A DNA stretch of 64,000 bases from Paludibacter jiangxiensis (GCF_001618385.1 NZ_BDCR01000001.1:744001-808000); one strand, 5' to 3'. Positions 9,161-18,321 are shown, numbered from the stretch's first letter. Numbers and translations are program-made. Notes: a model not told the origin generated them from the letters alone.

Positions 9161-9561
9161 GGAAATTCATCGTGGCATATTAATTGGCTTCAAAAAGACA
9201 ATTCGTACTACCCGGTTGTATCTTTACTGCGATTTATCTGTTCGCTAACTTCTTTTCCGCACCAACTTCACTACAATCTTCAGGAATATTGAATATCTCT
9301 GAAATATATCCCAATTATCAAATAATCAAGCACATGGGAATTTACCTGAAAACCCTCAAAAAAGTAGGGAGCAAAAGCCGAAATGCTGAATTGTAGGCAA
9401 CACACAAATTGAACTTACGTTACAACAATCTTTCGGTTCAGTTACCGCAAGGAGAAAATGTATTAGGTCTTTTAGTCTGTGATGAAAGTTGTGAGTGTAT
9501 CAGGCTAAAAAGATAAATAATCGAACAATGCGCTGATTGATTTACTTAGCAATTTCTATCT
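9161..9561. other. Non-coding spacer
   Basis: About 400 bp between the lysozyme terminator and the TPR gene. Short frames exist (for example 9184-9396) but start with TTG, lack any family signal and have no ribosome binding context. I see no repeat, RNA or clear promoter here. Confidence 0.5.
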
Positions 9562-10818
9562 ATGAGAAAAATTATGTTGGTTTCTTTGTTATTTATGTGT
9601 GTACTGGCAGTAAACGGACAAAAATCGACTGATCAACAGAGTTCTAACGAACCGGGTGTCAATACACTCAATACAATGGTATTAGCCGCAAATGCTTCAT
9701 CATCATTCTCAAAAGCACAATCGATAGATACAGAGAAGCATGGATTCGCTTATGAAGAAGATTTCAAAGATGCATTTTCTGCTTCTCCACAAGCTATGGA
9801 TAAATATTGGGAAGGAGTGCATCAAATGATGGCAGATCAAAGTAATGAGGCAATTAAATCTTTTACAGAAGCATGTAAAATTGATTCTACCTTTGCGATG
9901 GCAGCTTTTTACGCCACACTTTTGACTAACAATCCGGAACATTACAAAGAGTCGGTACGTTGGGCAAAAATGGCTTATGACAACAAAGATAATCTTCCAA
10001 AGGACCTTCAGGACTGGATATCTCTTTGGCGCGGATTGCTCATTACAAAAGATTGCGATGAGATACAACAATGTTGCGATGCCATGTTGACTTCAGACAG
10101 AAAATCCAGAATTTTCTTGGATGATTTGGGCGAAAATCTTTGTGCTATAGAACAATATGGAAAAGCAGTAAAAGCGTTTTCTAAACTAGAAGCTTTATGT
10201 ATTGAATTAAAAAGTGACTGGAAAAATTCAGGATACTATGAAAATTACGGTTCGGCTTGCCATGCTATGGGCATGCACGAGAAAGAAGCCGAAGTATTCA
10301 AGAAAGGCCTGATTGCTTCACCTGACGACATGTCGTTATTGTGGGATCAAACCCGGTGTGCACTGATAAATGGTAATGACGAAGCTGTCAATAACTTGAT
10401 AAATAAAATGCAAAAGATATCCAAAGATAAGGGATATACCGTTTATACTCCTGAATTTACAAAAGGGATAATCTACGCAATGGAAAACGAAGGAGCAAAA
10501 GCAGAAGAATCTTTACGAAAAGCTCTTCAGAATGATCCTGATAACAAAGACATTATGGGAACACTGGCATGGTGTCTTGCTAAATTCAATGTCAATCTGG
10601 ATGAAGCAGAACAACTTCTGGCAAAATCGCAGCCGAAAGAAACTGATAATCTTGGTTCAAGCTATGTAAAAGGACTCATCAGTATGAATAGGGGCAATCT
10701 GGAAGAAGCTCTGGCTACTCTTCAACAGGTGAAAGACAAATCATCGATCTGGAACTATAAAATTTGTAGTACCATTACAAAAATAGAGAGTTCGTTAGCC
10801 AACCAAAATGCTAAATAG
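9562..10818 (+). CDS. Secreted tetratricopeptide-repeat protein
   Basis: 418 residues with a signal peptide (cleavage after VNGQ, about residue 20) and a Ser/Gln/Asn-rich linker. Helical TPR-type repeats fill the rest: YWEGVHQMMADQSNEAIKSFTEACKIDSTFAMA near residue 78, a segment around YGKAVKAFSKLEAL near 195, EKEAEVFKKGLIASPDDMSLLW near 240, and EGAKAEESLRKALQNDPDNKDI near 310, with the characteristic final Pro-Asp turns. Such proteins act as scaffolds in the periplasm; no catalytic domain is visible. Monocistronic, converging on the HxlR regulator. It is similar in type, but not obviously homologous along its length, to the TPR protein at 27308-28270. Confidence 0.8.
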   Translation: MRKIMLVSLLFMCVLAVNGQKSTDQQSSNEPGVNTLNTMVLAANASSSFSKAQSIDTEKHGFAYEEDFKDAFSASPQAMDKYWEGVHQMMADQSNEAIKSFTEACKIDSTFAMAAFYATLLTNNPEHYKESVRWAKMAYDNKDNLPKDLQDWISLWRGLLITKDCDEIQQCCDAMLTSDRKSRIFLDDLGENLCAIEQYGKAVKAFSKLEALCIELKSDWKNSGYYENYGSACHAMGMHEKEAEVFKKGLIASPDDMSLLWDQTRCALINGNDEAVNNLINKMQKISKDKGYTVYTPEFTKGIIYAMENEGAKAEESLRKALQNDPDNKDIMGTLAWCLAKFNVNLDEAEQLLAKSQPKETDNLGSSYVKGLISMNRGNLEEALATLQQVKDKSSIWNYKICSTITKIESSLANQNAK

Positions 10819-10828
10819 CATTTAGCCA

Positions 10829-10866
10829 AGAGGCTGTTTCTGATTATTTTACTTGAGACAGCCTCT
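10829..10866. terminator. Terminator hairpin between convergent genes
   Basis: AGAGGCTGT (10829-10837) pairs with ACAGCCTCT (10858-10866), followed by GTTTTA. It lies between the TPR gene and the convergent HxlR gene. The right arm shares TTGAGACAGCC with 58581-58591. Confidence 0.7.
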
Positions 10867-10893
10867 GTTTTAAACTCTGTACCGTAACAGGAT

Positions 10894-11232
10894 CTATTGC
10901 GTCACCTCCTGAAAGTGTTGAAGAGACCAATCGAGCAACATGCGCATGGCAAGCATAAGGCTTTCGCCGGTTTCGGTTAACGAATATTCAACACGGGGCG
11001 GGATTTCGGCATACGCTTCCCGTACCAGAAGATTGTCTTCTTCCAGATGTTTCAGTGTTGATGAAAGCATCTTTTGCGAAATATCGGGGATTGACCGGCG
11101 AATTTCCGTATACCTCATCTTCCCGTTTTGAAGAATACACACTAACACCAGCAACGACCATTTATCGCTGAAACGGGCCAACACATTCCGAACCGGACAG
11201 GTGGGAAATTTTAAATCAAGTTCCTGCATCAT
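10894..11232 (-). CDS. HxlR-family winged-helix regulator
   Basis: About 112 residues if translation starts at the ATG at 11232 (a second ATG follows at 11229; an upstream TTG would overlap the apparent -7 element). The HxlR fold is clear: a single N-terminal cysteine (FPTCPVRNVL), FSDKWSLLVLVCIL, the recognition helix region RYTEIRRSIPDISQKMLSSTLKHLEEDNLLVRE, and the wing PPRVEYSLTETGESL. Members often sense electrophiles or oxidants through that cysteine. It is divergent from a cupin + QorB-like pair and resembles the E. coli ytfH-ytfG arrangement. The inverted repeat at 11366-11392 in the shared intergenic region is the likely binding site. Confidence 0.92.
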   Translation of the reverse strand: MMQELDLKFPTCPVRNVLARFSDKWSLLVLVCILQNGKMRYTEIRRSIPDISQKMLSSTLKHLEEDNLLVREAYAEIPPRVEYSLTETGESLMLAMRMLLDWSLQHFQEVTQ

Positions 11233-11250
11233 TTTCAAATTTAACCGCCT

Positions 11251-11258
11251 CAAAATTA
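11251..11258 (-). promoter_or_regulatory. -7 element for the HxlR gene
   Basis: On the minus strand the sequence reads TAATTTTG, matching TAnnTTTG, about 19 bp before the ATG at 11232. This supports the downstream ATG as the true start. Confidence 0.4.
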
Positions 11259-11365
11259 CAAAATATCTCCAAAAGAGAGTAACACAATCAGAAGAAAGCC
11301 ACTCTCTGTTTAAATAAGGTTAAATCTCACAGAAAATTCTATACGTAAAACATTGGATATCAATA

Positions 11366-11392
11366 TTAGTAACCTTGATGGTGCGTTACTAA
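11366..11392. promoter_or_regulatory. Probable HxlR operator
   Basis: TTAGTAAC (11366-11373) and GTTACTAA (11385-11392) form a perfect 8-bp inverted repeat with an 11-bp spacer, just upstream of the -33 element of the cupin-qorB promoter. Size, spacing and position fit a dimeric HxlR regulator binding site. Confidence 0.65.
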
Positions 11393-11397
11393 CGATA

Positions 11398-11428
11398 TTG
11401 CATCTGGCTCCTTAGTGCTATACATTTG
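11398..11428 (+). promoter_or_regulatory. Promoter of the cupin-qorB operon
   Basis: TTG at 11398-11400 and TACATTTG at 11421-11428 are separated by 20 bp, matching the Bacteroidota -33/-7 pattern. The start would be near 11435, leaving a leader of about 75 nt. Confidence 0.6.
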
Positions 11429-11511
11429 CAGAGTAATTACATCTCAACCCGATATTTATGCTGCGCGCAGCCTGAATTCAGAATTACCTTAAACGCAAAA
11501 ATTATTCTATT

Positions 11512-11952
11512 ATGAAAGAGATAACTGTAAAGAATTACATTTCGGCCGAAGGAGAAAAAATTAACCGCAATGGTAACGAATTCACAATTAAACCGGTAGT
11601 TCCTGCTGCCGACGTTACCAAATGTCGTGCCAACTTCATTGAAGTAGAGCCGGGCAATTATGCTTTTGGGTATCATTATCACGAAGTGAGTGAAGAAGTT
11701 TTTTATATCATCAGCGGTACGGGAATAGTGCGTACGCCACAGGGAGATATCACCGTAAAGGCTGGCGACGCAATCACATTTCCGACTGGAGCCGAAGGTG
11801 CTCACGTGATACGTAACGGATCCGACACAGAAAAGCTCATTTACATCGACTTTGATGCTGTCAGCATTCCCGAGATTGTCCATCTACCCGATACAAACAA
11901 AATCATGGTAATCGGACCCTATTCAGACGGGATTTATGACGAAATAAAATAA
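11512..11952 (+). CDS. Cupin-domain protein
   Basis: 146 residues, no signal peptide, so cytoplasmic. A single double-stranded beta-helix is evident: GNYAFGYHYHEVSEEVFYIISGTG (two histidines and a glutamate of cupin motif 1) and PTGAEGAHVIRNGS (motif 2 histidine), which together form the usual metal site. The substrate is unknown. It lies 25 bp before the QorB-like gene and behind the HxlR operator, so it is probably induced with it in response to quinones or electrophiles. Confidence 0.85.
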   Translation: MKEITVKNYISAEGEKINRNGNEFTIKPVVPAADVTKCRANFIEVEPGNYAFGYHYHEVSEEVFYIISGTGIVRTPQGDITVKAGDAITFPTGAEGAHVIRNGSDTEKLIYIDFDAVSIPEIVHLPDTNKIMVIGPYSDGIYDEIK

Positions 11953-11977
11953 ACAAATCATTTAATATTAGAAATAT

Positions 11978-12832
11978 ATGAAAATAGGAATAACAGGTGC
12001 AACCGGACAATTAGGAGTTCTGGTTGTCAATAAACTAAAAGAAAAAGTGGCCGCTGAAAATATTGTGGCACTTGTACGCTCGCCACAAAAGGCGGCAGCT
12101 CTTGGAGTAGAAGCCCGCGAAGCTGATTATAATCAGCCCGAAACGTTAGAAAAAGCTTTTCAGGGCATAGACAAACTACTAGTGATTTCGGGAAACGAAA
12201 TCGGACAACGCTTGTCGCAACATACCAATATTATTAATGCTGCAAAAAAAGCTGGTGTGAAGCTGATCGTTTATACCAGCGTGTTGCACGCCGACACTTC
12301 GACACTGTCGTTGGCGGAGGAACATCTTGGAACTGAAGCTGCGCTAAAAGCGTCGGGAGTTCCCTATGTTTTGCTGCGTAACGGATGGTATACCGAAAAT
12401 TATACCGGATCAATCGGTGGTGTTTTGGCAGGTGGAGCTTTACTCGGCAGTTCAGGCGACGGAAAAATATCTTCCGCCACCCGCGCCGATTTTGCCGAAG
12501 CGGCTGTTGCCGTACTTACCGGCGAAGGACAGGAAGGGAAAGTGTATGAACTTGCCGGCGATGAAGTTTATACCATGAGCGATTTGGCAGCCGAAATATC
12601 AAAACAGACCGGAAAGAATATTCCGTATAAAAATTTGCCGGTGGCAGAATACGCTGCAGCTCTTATCAGTGTTGGTCTGCCCGAAGGCATAGCTCATTTT
12701 TTAGCCGGTACGCATGTCTCTACCGAAAAAGGGGATTTGTTTGACGATGGGCATCAACTTTCTAAATTGATCGGTCACTCTACCACTTCATTGACAGATG
12801 CCGTAAAGGCGGCTCTTGCCGGTCTGGCATAA
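11978..12832 (+). CDS. qorB: NmrA-like NAD(P)H:quinone oxidoreductase (QorB/YtfG family)
   Basis: 284 residues. The Rossmann glycine motif GATGQLG lies at residues 6-12, followed by VALVRSPQKA (NADP-preferring arginine) and the atypical-SDR segment LIVYTSVLHAD near 95-105; the active-site YxxxK of classical SDRs is absent, as expected of NmrA/HSCARG-type enzymes. VPYVLLRNGWYTENY and KISSATRADFAEAAVAVL are characteristic of the YtfG/QOR2 subgroup, which reduces quinones with NADPH. In E. coli this gene is divergent from the HxlR-type regulator ytfH, the same partnership seen here. Symbol given by family resemblance. Confidence 0.85.
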   Translation: MKIGITGATGQLGVLVVNKLKEKVAAENIVALVRSPQKAAALGVEAREADYNQPETLEKAFQGIDKLLVISGNEIGQRLSQHTNIINAAKKAGVKLIVYTSVLHADTSTLSLAEEHLGTEAALKASGVPYVLLRNGWYTENYTGSIGGVLAGGALLGSSGDGKISSATRADFAEAAVAVLTGEGQEGKVYELAGDEVYTMSDLAAEISKQTGKNIPYKNLPVAEYAAALISVGLPEGIAHFLAGTHVSTEKGDLFDDGHQLSKLIGHSTTSLTDAVKAALAGLA

Positions 12833-12849
12833 ATAGAATGGTAAGAAAC

Positions 12850-12873
12850 AAAAGGCTGCCGAAGCAGCCTTTT
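12850..12873. terminator. Terminator hairpin after qorB
   Basis: AAAAGGCTGC-CGAA-GCAGCCTTTT: a 10-bp stem with a four-base loop between the convergent qorB and MFS genes; usable in both directions. Confidence 0.8.
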
Positions 12874-12904
12874 GTCGTTATAAACTCTCTTGACTATTGC
12901 ATAA

Positions 12905-14281
12905 TCAACTGTTTTTCTTTCCTCTGGCCAAAGACGCAAATACGCCAATAAAGCAAAGGATGGCAAAAATGGCGAACAAAAGCCGCACACAGGTTACAAA
13001 AGCGGGATGTTGTGCCGGAGTGATATGAGATTCCCCAATGAAAAGGTGAATCATAAGGGTGGCCAGTCCCAAACTCATCATTTGACCGGTGAGACGCATA
13101 GTACCTATGGTTGCCGAAGCAATTCCCAGATATTGTTTGGAAACCGACCCCATAACCGAATTGGTATTCGGAGAAGAAAAAAGGCCAAACCCTGCACCCA
13201 ATACCACCAGACTAATTATCAGAAAAGTGCGGGAAGTATCTTCTGAAATGAAGGAGAGCATCAGCAACCCTGCTACTATAATACTCATACCGATAGATGA
13301 TAAAATGCGAGGATCATACTTATCAGAAAGCCGACCAGCAATGGTTGCCATGATCATCATCACTACTGGCTGACTAATCAACAAGAGACCGGTGTCCTGG
13401 GGCGTCATGCCCTTGATATACTGAAGATACAGACTAAGGATAAAAGCAACGGCAAACGTGGCGGCATAATTGATAAACGCGGATAGATTTGAAAAGGCAA
13501 AAATCCGGTTGTCGCGAAAAAGACCGATTTCCATAACCGGCATACCACAGTGCAATTCCACACGAATAAACCAAAGCAGAAGGGCAACACCTGTAATAGA
13601 AAGGATAATTGCATTGGTGTCGGGCAGCCTTGAGAATCCGTACATCAAAGCCGAAATTGCCAGCATATAAATGGCTGATCCTTTGAAATCGAAGGCTTCC
13701 AGCCGGTTTTTTGTGCCGTCCGGTTTTATAAAAACAGCAGATGCAATAGTAATCGCAATTTCAAACGGCACCAACACAAAAAAAATACTTCTCCATCCCC
13801 ACAGCTGAGTAAGAAATCCTCCCGCCACCGGAGCAACGGAGAGTCCGAGATAAACTGCAGCAACATTGATACCTAACACCTTCCCGCGTTCATTTGGAGG
13901 AAAAATGTGAGTAATAATGGCCATCCCCGTTGCGTACATCATCGCTCCCCCAATACCCTGAATGATGCGCACTCCGATAAGCATTCCTTCCGAAATGGAA
14001 AGCCCGCACAGCAGCGAAGTGATGCCCACGATAATATTGCCACAGATAAAGATCCTTTTACGACCCAACAGATCGGCAAGTTTGCCGAATGGAACCAGAA
14101 AAACGGATGATGACAACAGAAACGACATGGCAATCCAGCTCAGTGTAACGGCATTGAGTGAGAACTGACGCGCAATATCAGGAAGAGCAACATTGATGGC
14201 TGCCGACAAAAACGGAATCACAAAAGAGGTGAATACCACTGCATACAGAACAATTGTTTTATTTTCCCGGATTGTTGCCAT
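12905..14281 (-). CDS. MFS drug-resistance transporter, 14-TM DHA2/EmrB type
   Basis: 458 residues if started at the ATG at 14281 (MATIRENK); the alternative upstream start adds 11 residues of weak character. Fourteen hydrophobic segments are visible. The first loop motif reads GKLADLLGRKRIF, the conserved MFS motif A, and motif C-like GGAMMYATGMAI and PVAGGFLTQLWGWRSIFFVLVPFEIA follow. These fit proton-driven exporters of toxic compounds in the inner membrane. It converges on qorB and is followed on its own strand by no obvious partner gene. Substrate unknown. Confidence 0.88.
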   Translation of the reverse strand: MATIRENKTIVLYAVVFTSFVIPFLSAAINVALPDIARQFSLNAVTLSWIAMSFLLSSSVFLVPFGKLADLLGRKRIFICGNIIVGITSLLCGLSISEGMLIGVRIIQGIGGAMMYATGMAIITHIFPPNERGKVLGINVAAVYLGLSVAPVAGGFLTQLWGWRSIFFVLVPFEIAITIASAVFIKPDGTKNRLEAFDFKGSAIYMLAISALMYGFSRLPDTNAIILSITGVALLLWFIRVELHCGMPVMEIGLFRDNRIFAFSNLSAFINYAATFAVAFILSLYLQYIKGMTPQDTGLLLISQPVVMMIMATIAGRLSDKYDPRILSSIGMSIIVAGLLMLSFISEDTSRTFLIISLVVLGAGFGLFSSPNTNSVMGSVSKQYLGIASATIGTMRLTGQMMSLGLATLMIHLFIGESHITPAQHPAFVTCVRLLFAIFAILCFIGVFASLARGKKNS

Positions 14282-14365
14282 GAAAACTGGATGTGAAATT
14301 GTTATTGCGAACAAAAATAATCACAATTTTGACAGGATATATTTTCGCAAGTCACATTCTCCAAA

Positions 14366-14400
14366 ATAAAAAAGCCTGATCATCAAAAGACAATCAGGCT
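14366..14400 (-). terminator. Terminator of the metY-type gene
   Basis: On the minus strand AGCCTGAT and ATCAGGCT enclose a 12-nt loop and are followed by a run of T, just beyond the stop codon at 14424. Confidence 0.85.
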
Positions 14401-14423
14401 CTGTCATTACCGAATCAGACCGG

Positions 14424-15704
14424 TTAAGCATTGAGCGCTTGCTCTATATCGTCGATAATATCATTTGCGTTTTCAATCCCCACCGAGAAACGGATCAGAT
14501 CGGGAGCCACGCCGGCCGCGATCAGCTGTTCGTCGGTAAGCTGGCGATGAGTGTGACTGGCCGGGTGAAGCACCGATGTACGGGCATCGGCCACATGTGT
14601 AACGATGGCCGCCAGTTGCAGATTATCCATAAAACGAATGGCCACTTCACGACCACCCTTCAATCCGAACGAAATAACACCACACGAACCATTTGGCAGG
14701 TACTTCTGAGCCAAATCATAATATTTATCCCCTTTTAGTCCGCAATAATGAACCCAGGCCACCTTTTCATTCTTTGCCAGATATTCGGCCACCTTCTGGG
14801 CATTGGAACAATGGCGCTCCATGCGCAGGTGCAACGACTCCAATCCGAGATTGATGATAAAAGCATTTTGTGGCGACTGAATCGCCCCCAGGTCGCGCAT
14901 CAGCTGAACGGTGGCTTTGGTGATAAAGGCCTTTTCACCGAAAGCCTTGCTGTAGGTAAGTCCGTGATACGAAGGATCGGGTTCTGTAAGGCCGGGGAAT
15001 TTATCGGCATGGGCATCCCAGTCGAATTTACCGCTGTCCACAATCACACCGCCCACCGTACTGGCGTGTCCATCGATGTATTTGGTGGTAGAATGAATCA
15101 CGATATCTGCTCCCCACTCAATCGGGCGACAATTGATCGGAGTGGCAAAGGTATTGTCTACAATCAAAGGAATGCCGTTGGAATGAGCAATTTTGGCGAA
15201 CTTTTCAATATCAAGCACCGAAATGGATGGGTTTCCGATAGTTTCGCCGAAAAGCACTTTAGTATTGGGTTGAATGGCTGCGGCAATCACTTCGGCCGGA
15301 GCATCCTGATCGACGAACGTACAGTCGATTCCCATTTTCTTCATGGTAACGGCCAAAAGGTTGAAGGTTCCGCCATAAATGGTGGAAGAGCTCACAATAT
15401 GGTCGCCGGCAGAGCAGAGGTTAAAAAACGAGAAGAACGAAGCTGCCTGTCCGCTGGAAGTAAGCATTGCCCCCACTCCACCTTCGAGCTGCGCGATTTT
15501 ATCGGCCACCGCATCGTTAGTAGGATTTTGCAAACGAGTATAAAAATAGCCGCTCTCTTCGAGGTCGAAAAGGCGACCCATCTGTTCGCTGGTATCGTAC
15601 TTGAAAGTGGTACTCTGATAGATAGGCAACACACGTGGTTCGCCCGTTTTGGGATTCCATCCTGCCTGCACGCAAAGAGTCTCCCGGCTCTGTTTCTTTT
15701 CCAT
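14424..15704 (-). CDS. metY: O-acetylhomoserine sulfhydrylase (PLP-dependent Cys/Met enzyme)
   Basis: 426 residues, cytoplasmic. The Cys/Met-metabolism PLP fold is clear: opening RETLCVQAGWNPKTGEPRVLPIYQST, YTRLQNPTNDAVADKIAQLEGG, SSGQAASFF, and the PLP lysine K208 in IHSTTKYIDGHASTVGG. The long insert with PDPSYHGLTY and the closing RFSVGIENANDIIDDIEQAL distinguish O-acetylhomoserine aminocarboxypropyltransferases from cystathionine enzymes. It makes homocysteine from O-acetylhomoserine and sulfide, for methionine biosynthesis. A monocistronic unit with a strong terminator. No riboswitch is obvious upstream. Confidence 0.94.
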   Translation of the reverse strand: MEKKQSRETLCVQAGWNPKTGEPRVLPIYQSTTFKYDTSEQMGRLFDLEESGYFYTRLQNPTNDAVADKIAQLEGGVGAMLTSSGQAASFFSFFNLCSAGDHIVSSSTIYGGTFNLLAVTMKKMGIDCTFVDQDAPAEVIAAAIQPNTKVLFGETIGNPSISVLDIEKFAKIAHSNGIPLIVDNTFATPINCRPIEWGADIVIHSTTKYIDGHASTVGGVIVDSGKFDWDAHADKFPGLTEPDPSYHGLTYSKAFGEKAFITKATVQLMRDLGAIQSPQNAFIINLGLESLHLRMERHCSNAQKVAEYLAKNEKVAWVHYCGLKGDKYYDLAQKYLPNGSCGVISFGLKGGREVAIRFMDNLQLAAIVTHVADARTSVLHPASHTHRQLTDEQLIAAGVAPDLIRFSVGIENANDIIDDIEQALNA

Positions 15705-15730
15705 GATTTAGTTGTGTTTGTTTGTCAGTG

Positions 15731-15738
15731 CAAAGGTA
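15731..15738 (-). promoter_or_regulatory. -7 element upstream of the metY-type gene
   Basis: The minus strand reads TACCTTTG, matching TAnnTTTG, 26 bp before the start codon. No good -33 at the standard spacing. Confidence 0.4.
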
Positions 15739-15876
15739 GGAAAATATACTGCTCGAAAGGCAATTCCGGGAAATTGCAGCAGCATCAGAGTTGTGAAAAA
15801 ATACTGAATATGAAGCCTCAGCGTGAAACTTCACTAAAAAAGAGCCTCCGCTTTTCCCCTGTTCCTCTATTGACAC

Positions 15877-15884
15877 TACTTTTG
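15877..15884 (+). promoter_or_regulatory. -7 element of the small lipoprotein gene
   Basis: TACTTTTG matches the consensus and lies 43 bp before the ATG at 15928. Confidence 0.4.
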
Positions 15885-15927
15885 CACAAAGAATCGTCTT
15901 AACATTTTACCAATAATAGATTTGGCT

Positions 15928-16260
15928 ATGAGAAAGTTATTATTCTTAACTGCTTGTGTATCGCTGTTTCTGCTAACCGCTTGTTCTAAAAACGACTCGG
16001 CACCCACCTCGCTCACCAACACAAGCTGGAAATATTCGGCATCGGGTAGCACACAGGTATTGAAATTCACCTCGGCAACAGCCGGAACTTACACGATCAA
16101 TAGCAGCTCTGTGGCATTTACTTATACCTATTCGAGTCCCAATATTTCGATCAAAGAATCGAACGGAGACAAACTGGACGGGGATTTTACCTCCACTACC
16201 ACTCTGAATATCGTACAGAGCAATTCACCAACTGCCGCACTGAAATTCACCAAACAATAA
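15928..16260 (+). CDS. Small lipoprotein of unknown function
   Basis: 110 residues from ATG 15928 (an upstream TTG is less likely). A lipoprotein signal peptide ends in the lipobox LLTAC at about residue 19, followed by SKNDS. The rest is a Ser/Thr-rich beta-strand domain beginning LTNTSWKYSASG and ending LNIVQSNSPTAALKFTKQ, in the style of Bacteroidota lipocalin-like or DUF-type outer-membrane lipoproteins. I do not recognise a specific family. It sits between the metY-type gene (divergent) and folE. Confidence 0.75.
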   Translation: MRKLLFLTACVSLFLLTACSKNDSAPTSLTNTSWKYSASGSTQVLKFTSATAGTYTINSSSVAFTYTYSSPNISIKESNGDKLDGDFTSTTTLNIVQSNSPTAALKFTKQ

Positions 16261-16282
16261 TCTTTATTTGAACTGATAGACA

Positions 16283-16311
16283 AAAACCTGTCCGTAATAT
16301 GGGCAGGTTTT
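16283..16311 (+). terminator. Terminator after the small lipoprotein gene
   Basis: AAAACCTGTCC and GGGCAGGTTTT enclose a 7-nt loop, one mismatch in the stem. The TATTTTTG of the next promoter follows at once. Confidence 0.75.
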
Positions 16312-16313
16312 CG

Positions 16314-16321
16314 TATTTTTG
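16314..16321 (+). promoter_or_regulatory. -7 element of folE
   Basis: TATTTTTG matches TAnnTTTG, 21 bp before the folE ATG at 16343. It argues for that ATG rather than the TTG at 16319, which would lie inside the promoter. Confidence 0.5.
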
Positions 16322-16342
16322 CAGCTTCAAAAATATTCCGCG

Positions 16343-16921
16343 ATGGAAATAGTAAAACAAGACAACGAACAGCTCGAAAAGCTGAAGTACCATTACGGTG
16401 AAATTCTCAGATTACTGGGAGAAGACACTGAACGTGACGGACTTATAAAAACTCCCGAACGTGTGGCTAAAGCAGTCCAGTTTATGACCCAGGGTTATGA
16501 GATGGATGCCCGGGAAGTGCTGCTTTCGGCAAAATTCCGCGAAGATTACCGCCAAATGGTCATCGTGAAAGAGATTGAGTTCTACTCCACCTGCGAACAT
16601 CACATGCTTCCTTTCTTCGGAAAAGCTCATGTGGCCTACATCCCCAACAAATACATTACCGGACTGAGCAAGATTGCACGTGTGGTAGACATTTTTGCCC
16701 ACCGCCTTCAGGTTCAGGAGCGTATGACCACTCAAATCAAAGAGTGCATCCAGCAAACGCTCAATCCGCTGGGAGTAATGGTGGTAATAGAAGCACAACA
16801 TACCTGCATGCAGATGCGGGGTGTGCAGAAATACGGAGCGGTAACAACCACGTCCGACTTTACGGGAGTTTTTGAGGTAGCTAAAACCCGCGAAGAGTTT
16901 ATCAGCCTGATTAAAAACTAA
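16343..16921 (+). CDS. folE: GTP cyclohydrolase I
   Basis: 192 residues from ATG 16343. Zinc ligands and active site are intact: [10 protein letters not shown] (C84, H86, H87) and [11 protein letters not shown] with the second cysteine near residue 155. [22 protein letters not shown] and [27 protein letters not shown] are standard for the type I enzyme. It converts GTP to 7,8-dihydroneopterin triphosphate, the first step to folate or pterins, in the cytoplasm. It precedes phosphoglycerate kinase by 110 bp that contain a separate -7 element, so the two are probably separate units. Confidence 0.97.
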   Translation: MEIVKQDNEQLEKLKYHYGEILRLLGEDTERDGLIKTPERVAKAVQFMTQGYEMDAREVLLSAKFREDYRQMVIVKEIEFYSTCEHHMLPFFGKAHVAYIPNKYITGLSKIARVVDIFAHRLQVQERMTTQIKECIQQTLNPLGVMVVIEAQHTCMQMRGVQKYGAVTTTSDFTGVFEVAKTREEFISLIKN

Positions 16922-16984
16922 TAAGATACTGTTACAGACTACAATTTGAGCTGGTTCCGGTTTTCGGGAATCAGTAAAAAATCG

Positions 16985-16992
16985 TATTTTTG
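16985..16992 (+). promoter_or_regulatory. -7 element of pgk
   Basis: TATTTTTG, 39 bp before the pgk ATG; identical to the element before folE. Confidence 0.5.
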
Positions 16993-17031
16993 TAATTGAT
17001 TCAGAACAATCATCTTCAAACAAAAATAACT

Positions 17032-18297
17032 ATGCAAACACTTGACAGCATTAATTTTGCCGGCAAAAAGGCATTCGTTCGTGTGGACTTCAATGTACCT
17101 TTGAACGAAAATTTTGAAATCACAGACGACACACGTATCCGTGCTGCTCTGCCTACGTTGAAAAAAATCTTAGCCGATGGCGGTAGCGTAATTATCGGTT
17201 CTCACCTGGGCCGTCCTAAAAAGAACCCGGAACCTAAGTATTCATTGAAATACATTTTGGCTCACGTTTCAAAATTATTGGGTGTTGAAGTACAGTTTGC
17301 CGACGACTGTGTAGGTGCTGATGCAGTTGCTAAAGCTGCTGCCCTGAAACCAGGCGAAGTTCTTTTGCTCGAAAACCTCCGTTTCTATGCTGAAGAAGAA
17401 GGCAAAGCACGCGGTTTGGCAGAAGATGCTACCGACGAAGAAAAAGCTGCTGCTAAAAAAGCAGTTAAAGCTTCTCAGAAAGAATTCACAAAGAAACTGG
17501 CCGACCTGGCTGATATCTATGTAAACGATGCATTCGGTACTGCTCACCGTGCACACGCTTCTACAGCCCTGATCGCTTCTTACTTCGATGCTGACAAGAA
17601 AACTTTCGGTTACCTGATGCAAAAAGAAGTTGATTCAGTTGAAAAAGTATTGAAAGAAGCTGTTAAACCGGTAACTGCTATCATCGGTGGTTCTAAGGTT
17701 TCTACAAAAATCACCATCATCGAAACCCTGTTGTCGAAAGTTGACAACCTGATTATCGTGGGTGGTATGGCCTTTACTTTTGCAAAAGCTCAGGGTGGTA
17801 AAATCGGTACTTCACTTTGCGAAGACGATATGCTGGAACTGGCTAACACTATTGTTGCCAAAGCAAAAGAACTGGGTGTTAACCTCGTTCTTCCTACAGA
17901 CTGCGTTGCTGCCGACAAATTCGCTCCTGATGCAGCTACTCAGGTAACAGCCAACACAGCTATCCCTGACGGTTGGATGGGTCTTGACCTCGGTCCTGCT
18001 TCTGCCGTTGTGGTTTCTGATGTTATTAAAGCATCTAAAACTATCCTGTGGAACGGTCCTGCCGGTGTATTCGAATTCGATGCGTTTACCGTAGGTTCTA
18101 AAGCTATCGCAGTTGCAATTGCCGAAGCTACTTCAAACGGTGCTTTCTCACTGATCGGTGGTGGCGACTCTGTAGCTTGTATCAACAAGTTCGGCTTAGC
18201 TGACAAAGTAAGCTACGTATCAACCGGTGGTGGTGCTCTCCTCGAAATGATCGAAGGCAAAGTACTTCCAGGTATCGAAGCTATCCGCGGTTTCTAA
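17032..18297 (+). CDS. pgk: Phosphoglycerate kinase
   Basis: 421 residues from ATG 17032 ([23 protein letters not shown]); the frame extends a little upstream but without family homology. Signature elements are [27 protein letters not shown], the hinge segment [17 protein letters not shown] and the nucleotide-binding IGGGDS near the C-terminus. Interconverts 1,3-bisphosphoglycerate and 3-phosphoglycerate with ATP formation. An insertion of lysine-rich residues near 125-150 ([19 protein letters not shown]) is common in Bacteroidota versions. Codon choice is strongly biased, as expected of a highly expressed gene, and a strong terminator follows. Confidence 0.97.
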   Translation: MQTLDSINFAGKKAFVRVDFNVPLNENFEITDDTRIRAALPTLKKILADGGSVIIGSHLGRPKKNPEPKYSLKYILAHVSKLLGVEVQFADDCVGADAVAKAAALKPGEVLLLENLRFYAEEEGKARGLAEDATDEEKAAAKKAVKASQKEFTKKLADLADIYVNDAFGTAHRAHASTALIASYFDADKKTFGYLMQKEVDSVEKVLKEAVKPVTAIIGGSKVSTKITIIETLLSKVDNLIIVGGMAFTFAKAQGGKIGTSLCEDDMLELANTIVAKAKELGVNLVLPTDCVAADKFAPDAATQVTANTAIPDGWMGLDLGPASAVVVSDVIKASKTILWNGPAGVFEFDAFTVGSKAIAVAIAEATSNGAFSLIGGGDSVACINKFGLADKVSYVSTGGGALLEMIEGKVLPGIEAIRGF

Positions 18298-18321
18298 GCG
18301 AAACACGATATTTCAAAACAG

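Noticed and set aside
9184-9396. 70-codon frame after the lysozyme terminator
   Set aside because: TTG start, no ribosome binding context, no homology signal that I can recognise.
14748-15902. Long open frame (384 codons) opposite the metY-type gene
   Set aside because: It is the mirror of a well-conserved PLP enzyme with matching codon use; the translation has no family motifs.
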